This document shows positions 53,076 through 61,361 of a DNA stretch of 64,000 nt, piece after piece. The stretch comes from Xanthomonas sp. DAR 80977 (GTDB lineage: Bacteria > Pseudomonadota > Gammaproteobacteria > Xanthomonadales > Xanthomonadaceae). The notes below the pieces were generated by a model that saw only the letters and a program-made list of their open reading frames with translations, was not told the DNA's origin and ran no database searches. Position numbers and translations under genes: made by a program. The DNA is taken from the NCBI RefSeq assembly GCF_041240605.1, contig NZ_CP162487.1, positions 5,418,840 through 5,482,839 of the forward strand, in the 5' to 3' direction. How positions within the stretch are numbered: the first letter of the stretch is position 1; every line of letters begins with the position of its first letter.

Positions 53076-54500
53076 CTACCAGGCCCAGCGCAGTTCCACG
53101 CCGAGATAGTCGCTGTCCCGCGCGCCGGCCTGGCGCAGCGCGCGGCCGACGTCATAGCGCACCGCTTCCAGCGCCGCGGTGAGCTGCGGCGACAAGGGAC
53201 GCTGCAGCCGCAGTTGCGTGTAGCGGCCGGTCCAGCGCCCGCCCTGGCCGGCGCTGCCGGCCACCGGCAGATTCGGCTGCAGGTAGACCGCATCGGCGGT
53301 GGTCTGCCGCCACAGCAATCCCACCGCCAGCGTCGCGGTCAGCGCTGGCGCGGCCTGCCATTGCAGCGATGGCTTCAGGTGCACAAGATTGCTGTAGCCG
53401 GTGTAGCCGGCGAGCGCGAAGTAGTAGCCGTTCGGGAACAGCGGATTGAACGTGCCCACGCGGCCGTCGCCGGCATGCGCGTCGCCGGACGCGGCATCCA
53501 GTTGCAGGCCCAGCCGCGGCCGCACCGCGAACCCGGTCAGCGTGTAGCCGCTGCGCGCGCCGAACGCCCAGGCACGGATCGCCTGCTGGCCGACGCTGCC
53601 GCGCTGCGCCATCGCTTCCACGTCCCAGTCCACGCCGCTGGCGGCACCGGCGAAGCGCAGATCGAACACATGGCGGCGTTCGCGCCCGCCACCTTCCAGG
53701 TAATGCGCCTGGTCGCGTGCGTACAGCGCGTAGTAGGCGGACAGTTCGTTGTCGCCGAACACCTTGCGCTCGGCGCGCAAGGTGCCGAAGCGCACGCCGC
53801 GGCTGGAGCGGTCGTCGAAGGCGCGCGCGTCGGCGTACTGCACCGGCTGGCTGAGGAAACCGAGCACGCGCCAGCGCGCGGTTTCCCAATCGGCCCAGAC
53901 CGCGTCGAACGACTGGCGCACGTTGGGGCCATCGCGCGAGGACACGAAGCGCTGCAGATCGAAGGCGAAATCCTGCCGCCCCACCCGCGCCTTGAAGGTG
54001 CCACTGGCGAAGGCGCGCTGGTAGGCGACGAAGCCCAGGCGCAGGTCGAGCCGGTTCTGGTCGGCCGCGGAACGTTGGCGCTTGGCATAGGCGCGCACGT
54101 CCTCGAGTTGCGCGAACGCCTGCCAGCGGCTGCCCAGGCGAAGGTCGGCATGCACCTGCAGGCGCTGCAGCAGATAGGCATCGGCGGCGTCGCCGGTGCC
54201 CAGGCCGGGCGCGTCGTTCGACTCGAAGCGCTCGCGCAGGTTGGCGCCCAGCGACAGGTAGCGCTGCGGATCGTCCGCATCCAGCGGCAGATACTTCAGC
54301 CGATCCAGCGGCGCCTGGCGCAAGGCCGGATCGGCCAATGCCGACCAGTCCTCCTGCCAGCGGTTGGTGCTCGGAAGCGGCCGTGTCGCCGGCGCGGACG
54401 CTTGCGCCTCCGGCTCCTCGGCGCAGGCCGGCGCGGCCATCGCCATGGTCCAGGCAAGCGCCAGCAGCGCGCCGTGCCGCATGCGCTCGGCGCCGCGCAT
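53076..54500 (-). CDS. Alginate-export-like outer-membrane porin
   Basis: This encodes 474 residues if translation starts at ATG 54500. ATG 54482 and TTG 54512 are also possible, the latter overlapping the stop of the previous gene. A signal peptide ends ACAEE. The mature protein starts with PSTNRWQEDWSALADP and YLSLGANLRERFE, and has alternating beta strands to a C-terminal aromatic (LGVELRWAW), as expected for an outer-membrane beta-barrel of the alginate_exp family. No alginate genes are near, so its substrate may be a different one. Confidence 0.82.
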   Translation of the reverse strand: MRGAERMRHGALLALAWTMAMAAPACAEEPEAQASAPATRPLPSTNRWQEDWSALADPALRQAPLDRLKYLPLDADDPQRYLSLGANLRERFESNDAPGLGTGDAADAYLLQRLQVHADLRLGSRWQAFAQLEDVRAYAKRQRSAADQNRLDLRLGFVAYQRAFASGTFKARVGRQDFAFDLQRFVSSRDGPNVRQSFDAVWADWETARWRVLGFLSQPVQYADARAFDDRSSRGVRFGTLRAERKVFGDNELSAYYALYARDQAHYLEGGGRERRHVFDLRFAGAASGVDWDVEAMAQRGSVGQQAIRAWAFGARSGYTLTGFAVRPRLGLQLDAASGDAHAGDGRVGTFNPLFPNGYYFALAGYTGYSNLVHLKPSLQWQAAPALTATLAVGLLWRQTTADAVYLQPNLPVAGSAGQGGRWTGRYTQLRLQRPLSPQLTAALEAVRYDVGRALRQAGARDSDYLGVELRWAW

Positions 54501-54508
54501 GCCCCGGC

Positions 54509-55432
54509 TCAATGCGCCAGCGGGCTATGGATCTCGGCGACGTAGCCGCCCGGGAATTCCACCACCGCACTGCGCCGGTCCTGGCTGGCGAACGGCGCCA
54601 CCAGCACCTGCACGCCAGCGGCCCTGGCCTTGTCCAGGGTCTGCTGCAGGTCCTCGACTTCGTAGCCGGTGGTCTCGCGCCCGTACGGATACGGCAGGTG
54701 GCCGTCGCTGACCGCCACCGTGGTCTTGCCGAACTCCGAGAGCAGGCGGATACGCCGGTAATGCTCGCCGGGGCGGCCGATCTCCTGGCCCGGCACCTGC
54801 CGCGCATCGTCCACGACCTTGCCGTGAGAGAAGGCGAGGAAGCTGCGCACGAAGGCGTCGGCGCGATCCGGCGACAGGTACACGCGATTCTCCGGCAGCG
54901 CGCGGAACGCCGCGTACGACGGCGCGGTGGTATGCCAGTACAGCTGCGTGTTGACCCCGCCCGGCCACTGCACCACCGCATCGCGGCCGATCGGATCGGG
55001 GAACGGCGCGACCAGCACGTCGGCGCCGGCGGCGCGCGCCGCGGCCACGGCCTGGTCCAGGTCGCGGACCAGCAGGCCGTTGCGCTCGGCGCCGAACGGA
55101 TGTGGGATCGGCGTGGTGAAGCCGAACAGCGACACCGTGCCGACCGGGGTCTGCAACAGCTGCGAGGTGGTGCTGCTCGGGGTCGGCGTCACCGTCGCCA
55201 CCACCTGGCGCGTGCTGCTGCCGCCAAAGGTGGCCAGGAAACTGGCGACGAAACGTTCCACGTCGGCAGGCGCGACGTACACATGGGTGGTGTCGTACTG
55301 CGGGGCGACCGCGACCGGCGGCGTGGCGGCGATGCGCGCGGCCGCCGGCGGCGAGTGCGCGGCCATCGCGGCGAACGCGTTGAGCGACAGCAGGCTCGAC
55401 GACAGCAGGGCGGCGACGATTTTCGAACGCAT
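54509..55432 (-). CDS. Exported VOC-family (glyoxalase-like) protein
   Basis: This encodes 307 residues. A signal peptide covers residues 1-32 (AALLSSSLLSLNAFAAMA). Two VOC (vicinal oxygen chelate) half-domains follow, with GLLVRDLDQAVAAARAAGADVLV in the first and VEDLQQTLDKARAAGVQVLVAPF in the second. Export of a VOC protein is unusual. The porin gene follows directly. ATG at 55432 is the signal-peptide start; the frame continues upstream without protein-like sequence. Confidence 0.82.
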   Translation of the reverse strand: MRSKIVAALLSSSLLSLNAFAAMAAHSPPAAARIAATPPVAVAPQYDTTHVYVAPADVERFVASFLATFGGSSTRQVVATVTPTPSSTTSQLLQTPVGTVSLFGFTTPIPHPFGAERNGLLVRDLDQAVAAARAAGADVLVAPFPDPIGRDAVVQWPGGVNTQLYWHTTAPSYAAFRALPENRVYLSPDRADAFVRSFLAFSHGKVVDDARQVPGQEIGRPGEHYRRIRLLSEFGKTTVAVSDGHLPYPYGRETTGYEVEDLQQTLDKARAAGVQVLVAPFASQDRRSAVVEFPGGYVAEIHSPLAH

Positions 55433-55592
55433 ACGGACACTTCCTCGGCTGCAGCGAAGACCGGCGCCGCGGCAACGGCACTGGCAGCCGGCACGCGATG
55501 CGCCGGCAACGGCATGCTGCGCGAGGATGGGAGGCGCGTATTGGAAATTGGCGCGGTCTTGCTTCGCCGTGCGCCCAGCGGCGCGGCGCCGG

Positions 55593-56060
55593 CTACGCGC
55601 GACGACGGCTGTCGCTCGCCATGGCCGTCGCACCCGGCAGTCCGCTTTCGAAGGCGGCACGCGCCGCGCGCACCGCGGCGTGATTGGCCTCGGCCCACCG
55701 CACCAGTTGCGCCAGCGGCTCGGCCAACGACTGCCCCAGCGCGGTCAGCCGGTACTCCACGCCCGGCGGCACCAGCGGCAGCACCTCGCGCGCGACCAGG
55801 CCCTCGCGCTGCAGGTCGCGCAGGGTCTGGGTCAGCATGCGCTGGGAAATGTCCGGCACCGCGCGGCGCAGTTCGCCGAAGCGCTGCGCGCGCTCGGCCA
55901 GCAGCAGCAGGAACAGCGTGCTCCACTTGTCGCCGATCTGCGCCAGCACGTCGCGTACCGGGCACTGGTCGATCTGCAGGCCGTCGCGCCGGTAGACGTG
56001 CAGCTTCTGGCTCAGCGGCGGCTCGGCGGCGGCGGCGGCAGGCGACGCGGTGACGGACAT
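55593..56060 (-). CDS. HxlR-family transcriptional regulator
   Basis: This encodes 155 residues with a winged helix typical of HxlR (DUF24): CPVRDVLAQIGDKWSTLFLLLL and GELRRAVPDISQRMLTQTLRDLQREGLV. The single Cys at position 33 is in the place used for redox sensing by some members (QorR, HypR). It is divergent from the NmrA-like gene across 162 bases and probably controls it. Confidence 0.9.
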   Translation of the reverse strand: MSVTASPAAAAAEPPLSQKLHVYRRDGLQIDQCPVRDVLAQIGDKWSTLFLLLLAERAQRFGELRRAVPDISQRMLTQTLRDLQREGLVAREVLPLVPPGVEYRLTALGQSLAEPLAQLVRWAEANHAAVRAARAAFESGLPGATAMASDSRRRA

Positions 56061-56222
56061 GGTGGTTACCTCGACGTAATCAGGGGCGGAAAAAGTGCCG
56101 TATTTACAGCCTGGCCACTCTCTCTACTATGCACCTGGTTCCTTTTGCAGACCACCGCAGCCCGCTCCGGGTCGGCACCACCCGATCGGCGCCACGCACC
56201 GCACCTCCACCAAGGAAACTCC

Positions 56223-57131
56223 ATGTCCGCTCATCCCGATTCCCTGCTCGTCACCGGCGCCGGCGGCCAGTTCGGCCAGCGCGTGCTGGCGCATCTGCTG
56301 GACACGCTGCAACTGCCGCCGACGCGCGTCGTCGCCCTGACCCGTCGTCCCGAAACCCTGGGCGCCTGGGCCGCGCGCGGCGTCGAGGTCCGCCACGGCG
56401 ACTTCGACGCCCCCGCATCGCTCGACACCGCGTTCGCAGGCGTGGGACGCCTGCTGCTGATCAGCACCGATGCGATCGACCGCCCCGGCCATCGCCTCGC
56501 GCAGCACCGGGCCGCGATCGCCGCCGCCGCGCGCGCCGGGGTCCGCCATCTGGTCTACACCTCCTGCCCGGAACCGCACGATTCGCCGCTGCTGATCGCG
56601 CCCGACCACGCCGGCACCGAGGACGCGCTGGCCGCCAGCACCCTGCCCGGCTGGACCGTGCTGCGCAACCACTGGTACTTCGAGAACCTGTTCATGAGCC
56701 TGCGCTCGGTGCTGGCCTCCGGCCACTGGTACAGCGCCGCCGGCGACGGCCGCATCGCCCACATCGCCCGCGACGACCTGGCGCGCGCGGCCGCGGTGGC
56801 CCTGGCCGGCGGCGGCGAGGGCAAGCGCACGCTGACCCTCAGCGGCGCGCAGGCCTACACCACCGCCGAGATCGCGGAGCTGGTCGCGCAGACCGTCGGC
56901 AAGCCGATCCAGGTGGTGCCGGTGCCGGTCGAAGGGCTGGTCCAGGGCATGGTCGGCGCCGGCCTGCCGGAGCCGCTGGCGCGCGCGCTGGCCTCGTTCG
57001 ACAGCAACACCGCCGCCGGCCGCGTGGTCACCGTCACCGGCGATTACCAGGCGCTCACCGGGCAGGCGCCGCAGCCGTTCGAACAGTGGCTGCAGGCCAA
57101 CCGCGTGCAACTGGCCGCGCTGGCGCCCTGA
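56223..57131 (+). CDS. NmrA/QOR2-like NAD(P)H-dependent oxidoreductase
   Basis: This encodes 302 residues. The nucleotide-binding site is LLVTGAGGQFGQRVLAHLL, then ALTRRPE. VRHLVYTSCP and LRNHWYFENLF are typical of the NmrA/QorB group, which often reduces quinones with NADPH. The ribosome-binding site is AAGGAAA. It is divergent from the HxlR gene, as in known qorR-qorB pairs. Function is inferred from these features. Confidence 0.85.
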   Translation: MSAHPDSLLVTGAGGQFGQRVLAHLLDTLQLPPTRVVALTRRPETLGAWAARGVEVRHGDFDAPASLDTAFAGVGRLLLISTDAIDRPGHRLAQHRAAIAAAARAGVRHLVYTSCPEPHDSPLLIAPDHAGTEDALAASTLPGWTVLRNHWYFENLFMSLRSVLASGHWYSAAGDGRIAHIARDDLARAAAVALAGGGEGKRTLTLSGAQAYTTAEIAELVAQTVGKPIQVVPVPVEGLVQGMVGAGLPEPLARALASFDSNTAAGRVVTVTGDYQALTGQAPQPFEQWLQANRVQLAALAP

Positions 57132-57161
57132 GCGCGCGGCATCGGCACGCGGGGCCGCGCC

Positions 57162-58505
57162 CTACTTGCCGATGCAGAAGCTGGAAAAGATCCGCCCCAG
57201 CAGGTCGTCGGCGCTGAGGTGGCCGACGATCTCGCCGAGCGCGGCGTGCGCCAGGCGCAGTTCCTCGGCGGCCAGTTCCAGCCGCTCGTAGCCCAGTTCG
57301 GCCGCCGCCGCCGCGGCATGCCCGGCGGCGCGCTGCAAGGCGTCGACGTGGCGCGCACGCGCGGAGAACTCGCCGTCGCTGCCGTCGCCGGCGGCCTGTC
57401 CGGCGATCGCGCGCAGCTGCGCGTGCAACTGCTCGAGGCCGCTGCCGGTGGCGGCGGACACATGTACGGTGTCGGCGGTCGCATCGGGCACCGCGTCGAG
57501 CAGGTCGCTCTTGTTGTGGATCCACAGCCGCTGCGGCACGCCGGCGATGGCTTCGGCGATCGCGGCGCGGCCGGCATCGGCCTCGCGCGCGTCGAGCACG
57601 ATCAGCGCCAGGTCGGCGCGCTGCAGTTCCAGCCGCGCGCGGCGCATGCCTTCGCGCTCGATCGCGTCGCCGCCGTCGCGCAGGCCCGCGGTATCCACCA
57701 GGGTCAGCTCGACCCCGTCCAGGCGCACGGTCTCGCGCAAGGTGTCGCGGGTGGTGCCGGCGATGTCGGTGACGATGGCGCGCTCGCTGCCGGCCAGCGC
57801 GTTGAGCAGCGAACTCTTGCCCGCGTTCGGCGGCCCCACCAGCACCGCGTGCAGGCCGTCGCGCAGGCGCCGGCCGCGCTCGGCCTCCAGCAGCAGCTGC
57901 GCCAGGTCGGTGCGCGCCTGCGCCAGGCCGGCACGGACCTGGTCGCCGCCGAGCGTGTCCAGCGATTCGTCGGCGAAATCGATCGCCGCCTCGGTGTGGA
58001 TGCGCAAGCGCAGCAGGTGTTCGGCCAGGGCCTCGACCCGGCGCGAGAACACTCCGTCCAGCGACCGCCGCGCCGCGCGCGCCGCGCGCAGGTCGCCGGC
58101 GGCGATCAGGTCGGCGATCGCCTCGGCCTGGGCCAGGTCCAGCTTGCGGTTGAGGAAGGCGCGCTCGCTGAACTCGCCGGGCCGCGCCGGCCGCGCGCCG
58201 AGTTCGCAGCAGCGCGCCACCAGTTGCCGCAGCAGCACCGGGCTGCCGTGCGCCTGCAGTTCCAGCACGTCTTCGCCGGTGAAGCTGCGCGGCGCCGGGA
58301 ACCACAGCGCGATGCCGTCGTCGAGCGTGTCGCCATGCGCATCGCGAAAGCGCGCGTAGCGCGCCGTGCGCGGGGCCAGCGCGCCCAGGCCCAGGCCGGC
58401 GCCGATCGCCGCGGCCAGGCGCCCGGACACGCGCACCACGCCGACGCCACCCGCGCCCGGCGCGGTGGCGATGGCGGCGATGGTGTCGGCGGCGGCGTGC
58501 GGCAT
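57162..58505 (-). CDS. mnmE: tRNA modification GTPase MnmE
   Basis: This encodes 447 residues. The N-terminal THF-binding region starts DTIAAIATAPGAGGVGVVRVSG. The G domain is inserted in helices: G1 GPPNAGKSS, G2/G3 GTTRDT and DTAG, G4 NKSD. The C-terminus ends CIGK. With MnmG it makes the cmnm5 group on wobble uridine of tRNAs. It lies 26 bases after the NodB-caspase gene on the same strand, near rnpA-yidC as usual. Confidence 0.97.
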   Translation of the reverse strand: MPHAAADTIAAIATAPGAGGVGVVRVSGRLAAAIGAGLGLGALAPRTARYARFRDAHGDTLDDGIALWFPAPRSFTGEDVLELQAHGSPVLLRQLVARCCELGARPARPGEFSERAFLNRKLDLAQAEAIADLIAAGDLRAARAARRSLDGVFSRRVEALAEHLLRLRIHTEAAIDFADESLDTLGGDQVRAGLAQARTDLAQLLLEAERGRRLRDGLHAVLVGPPNAGKSSLLNALAGSERAIVTDIAGTTRDTLRETVRLDGVELTLVDTAGLRDGGDAIEREGMRRARLELQRADLALIVLDAREADAGRAAIAEAIAGVPQRLWIHNKSDLLDAVPDATADTVHVSAATGSGLEQLHAQLRAIAGQAAGDGSDGEFSARARHVDALQRAAGHAAAAAAELGYERLELAAEELRLAHAALGEIVGHLSADDLLGRIFSSFCIGK

Positions 58506-58531
58506 GGCGAAGGTCCCGGCGGCGCTGCAGG

Positions 58532-61264
58532 CTACAACGTCTGCAGCTGGGTGCGCGCGTACGCCGCCGACGCGCCGCCGGGCTGCAGTTCCAGATAGGT
58601 CTGGAACGCATGCTTGGCCTTGGCCGCGTCGCCCATCTGCCGGTACGCATCGCCCAGGTTGATGTAGGCCACCGCGCGCGAGGGATCGATCTTCAGCGTG
58701 TTCTCCAGCCAGCGCGCGGCCTGCGCGTACTTGCCCTGGCGGTAGTAGATGAAGCCGAGGTTGTTGGCCGCCAGCGCGAAATCCGGGCGCAGCTTCAGCG
58801 CCTCGGTGAACTGCGCCTCGGCCTCGTCGTAGCGCTTTTCCTTGTACAGCTGCAGGCCGCGGTCGTTGGCGCGCTGCGCGCGCTGGCGATCGGACAGTGG
58901 CCCGGCCGCGACCGGCACCGCCAGCGGCCGCTCGCCGCCCTGCAGGTCCTTGACCAGCACGGTCGGCTTGGCCGCCGGCGCGGCATCCGCCGCGGCCGGC
59001 GCGCTGGCGGCCAGCGCGGGCGCCGGCGCCGCCGCATCGACGCGGTCGTTCATCGCGATCGCCGCCGAGGACAGCTGCTGGGTGCTGGCGGTCAGGAATT
59101 CGTCGCCCTCCGGCACCTGCAGCACGAACTCGCCGCCCTGCGAGCCGGGCAGGCTGCCGAACGCCGGCGTCTGCGGCGAGATGCTCGACACCGCCGGCGC
59201 CACGTACGCGGCCAGTTCGGTGCCGGTGATCAGGCCGTCGCCGTTGAGATCGCCCTTGCCCGACAGCGCCTGCAGCAGCACCCAGGTGAACACCGAATGG
59301 CCGTTGGGGCCGCTGTCGGCGACCTGCTGGTCGGCGCCGCCGGCGGTGAGCATCTGCCGCGCCACGCGCCGCGCGTTCTCGCGCAGGTAGGCGCCGGTGC
59401 CGCCGCCGCCGCGGGTCAGGCCCAGGCCGCTGTAGCAGGCGTCCATCACGAACAGCACGTGCTTGGCTTCCAGGCTCTCGGCGATGTCCTGGATCTCGGT
59501 CATCGGGATCGCATCGGTGGCGAACTGCGCCGGGTCCGAATCGGCCGGCACGATGTAGCCGAGGTCGCGCCCGGAGGCGAGCTTGCGGGTGGCGCCGTGC
59601 CCGGCGAAGAACACGAACACGCGATCGTTCTTGCCCACCCCGCCGTGCGCCAGGCGGTCGTGGAACGCGGCCAGGATGTTGTTGCGGGTGGCCTCCTGGT
59701 TCTTCAGCACGATCACCTGCGAGGACGGGAAGCCGAAGCTGCCGGTCAGGGTCTGCGCGATCGCCTGCGCGTCGTTGGCCGCGTACTGCAGCTTGGGCCA
59801 GCGCGCGTAGTCGTCGATGCCGATCACGATCGCCCACGACTTGTCGTAGCCGCTGGTCACCGCCGGCGCCGCGGCGTTGGCCGCCGCGCGCGCCACGCTG
59901 AAATCGCGCCCGTTCCAGGCGGCGAACTGGTAGCCGTCGGCGCTGAGCCGGTCCAGGATCTGCGGCAGCGCCTTGACCGTGCGTGCGTGGATGTCGTGGA
60001 ACAGCAGGATGCCGCGCTGCTCGCGGCCGACCTGCTCGAGCACGCGCTGCACGATCGATTCGGGCACCGGGTCGGCCCAGTCCAGCGAGTCCACGTTCCA
60101 CATCACCGATTTCAACCCGGCCTCGCCCAGGATCTGCATGCCCTCGGCGTTGCGCGCGCCGTACGGGAAGCGGAACAGCGGCGCGCGCTTGGCATCGACC
60201 GCGCGCAGCATGCGGTCGGTGTCCAGGATCTGGCTGCGCAGCGCGGCGCCGGTCTCCTTGGACAGCTGCGCGTGGGTCAGGCTGTGGTTGCCGACCGTAT
60301 AGCCCTGCTCCATCAGCTCGCGGCTGACGCTGGCCAGCGGCGCCAGTTCGACCTTGCCGTCGGCATCGAGCTTGCCCAGGTTGCGGCCGACCTCGAAGAA
60401 CGTGGCCGGCACGTCGTAGCGCTTGAGGATGGCGACGATCTCGTCGGTGTACTCGCGGTGCGGGCCGTCGTCGAAGCTCAGCACCACGGTCTTCGGCGGC
60501 AGGTCGCGGCCGAACACCTCGCGGTCGCTGTCTTTCATCGACATCGGATACGGCGTGATCACCCCGTAGTCGCGCAGGATGCGCTCGCGCGTGTACAGCG
60601 TGCCCAGGTGGGCGACGTAGTCCTCCCACTTCTCGCGCTTCTGCACGATCGCGCGGGTGCGGTCGAAGCGGCTGAAGATCGCGGTGATCTCGCGGTTGTA
60701 GGTGCGCTCGATCTCGTCCAGCGCCTCCAGGTCCTCGCCGATGCGCTGGTGCAGCTTGATCGCCGGCAGCGAGGAGTCCTTGCCGATGCGCGCCTGCCAG
60801 TCGGCCAGGATCTCGCGGAACGCGAGGCGGTCGGCGTCGTACAGGTCCGGCGCCGATTCGACGTAGTCCAGCAGCGCGCCGACCGCGGCGAAGCGCTGCG
60901 CGTCCGGCTGCGCCAGCAGCGCATCGAATTGCCTGGCCAACGCGTCGCGCCGCTCCAGTCCCTCGTGGAACAGTTGCTGGCCGACGCCGCTGGAGGTCTG
61001 CCGCTCGGCCGGCGACTGCTTGGCCTCGTCGGCGAGCAACACGATGATCTTGCGCTGCGCCGCCAGCTGTTCCTGCAGCTGCGCCTGGATCGCCGTGGCC
61101 TGCGCCTGCAGCGCCGGCGAACCCGGCATCGGCGCGGCCGCCGGCGCATGCGTGGCCGCTGCGGCCCCGGCATCGGCCGGCGTGCGCTGGCAGCCGGCCA
61201 GCGCGAAGGCGAGCAGGCAGCAGGTGGCGAGGGACAACGGGAAGACGCAACGGCGGTCGTGCAT
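58532..61264 (-). CDS. Lipoprotein with NodB deacetylase, caspase-like and TPR domains
   Basis: This encodes 910 residues. The lipobox LAGC places the modified Cys at residue 25. A helical region runs to about 230. The NodB polysaccharide deacetylase domain (about 255-450) has SFDDGPH and the metal-binding GNHSLTH. A caspase/C14-type domain (about 480-700) has catalytic His in FFAGHGATR and Cys in VMDACYSG. A DLNGDGLITG calcium-loop-like motif is nearby at about 672. TPR units (about 810-905, for example AEAQFTEALKLRPDFALAANN) close it. The fusion suggests envelope polysaccharide modification joined to a protease module. Its biological role is unknown. Confidence 0.93.
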   Translation of the reverse strand: MHDRRCVFPLSLATCCLLAFALAGCQRTPADAGAAAATHAPAAAPMPGSPALQAQATAIQAQLQEQLAAQRKIIVLLADEAKQSPAERQTSSGVGQQLFHEGLERRDALARQFDALLAQPDAQRFAAVGALLDYVESAPDLYDADRLAFREILADWQARIGKDSSLPAIKLHQRIGEDLEALDEIERTYNREITAIFSRFDRTRAIVQKREKWEDYVAHLGTLYTRERILRDYGVITPYPMSMKDSDREVFGRDLPPKTVVLSFDDGPHREYTDEIVAILKRYDVPATFFEVGRNLGKLDADGKVELAPLASVSRELMEQGYTVGNHSLTHAQLSKETGAALRSQILDTDRMLRAVDAKRAPLFRFPYGARNAEGMQILGEAGLKSVMWNVDSLDWADPVPESIVQRVLEQVGREQRGILLFHDIHARTVKALPQILDRLSADGYQFAAWNGRDFSVARAAANAAAPAVTSGYDKSWAIVIGIDDYARWPKLQYAANDAQAIAQTLTGSFGFPSSQVIVLKNQEATRNNILAAFHDRLAHGGVGKNDRVFVFFAGHGATRKLASGRDLGYIVPADSDPAQFATDAIPMTEIQDIAESLEAKHVLFVMDACYSGLGLTRGGGGTGAYLRENARRVARQMLTAGGADQQVADSGPNGHSVFTWVLLQALSGKGDLNGDGLITGTELAAYVAPAVSSISPQTPAFGSLPGSQGGEFVLQVPEGDEFLTASTQQLSSAAIAMNDRVDAAAPAPALAASAPAAADAAPAAKPTVLVKDLQGGERPLAVPVAAGPLSDRQRAQRANDRGLQLYKEKRYDEAEAQFTEALKLRPDFALAANNLGFIYYRQGKYAQAARWLENTLKIDPSRAVAYINLGDAYRQMGDAAKAKHAFQTYLELQPGGASAAYARTQLQTL

Positions 61265-61329
61265 GACCGGGGACTCGCGAAGACGGTGACGGAAGGACAC
61301 GCGCGCCGCATTTGCCGCGGCCACATGCG

Positions 61330-61355
61330 CAACGCCCGCCTTGCGGCGGGCGTTG
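61330..61355 (-). terminator. Hairpin after yidC
   Basis: CAACGCCCGCC, a 4-base loop and its exact complement form an 11-base-pair stem six bases beyond the yidC stop. No T-tract follows on the minus strand, so it is a probable 3'-end structure rather than a proven terminator. Confidence 0.55.
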
Positions 61356-61361
61356 TCGGGT

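Noticed and set aside
57162..61250. A 1362-codon frame joining mnmE to the upstream lipoprotein gene
   Set aside because: Only the part from 58505 downward is MnmE; the upstream part is out of frame with the NodB-caspase gene.
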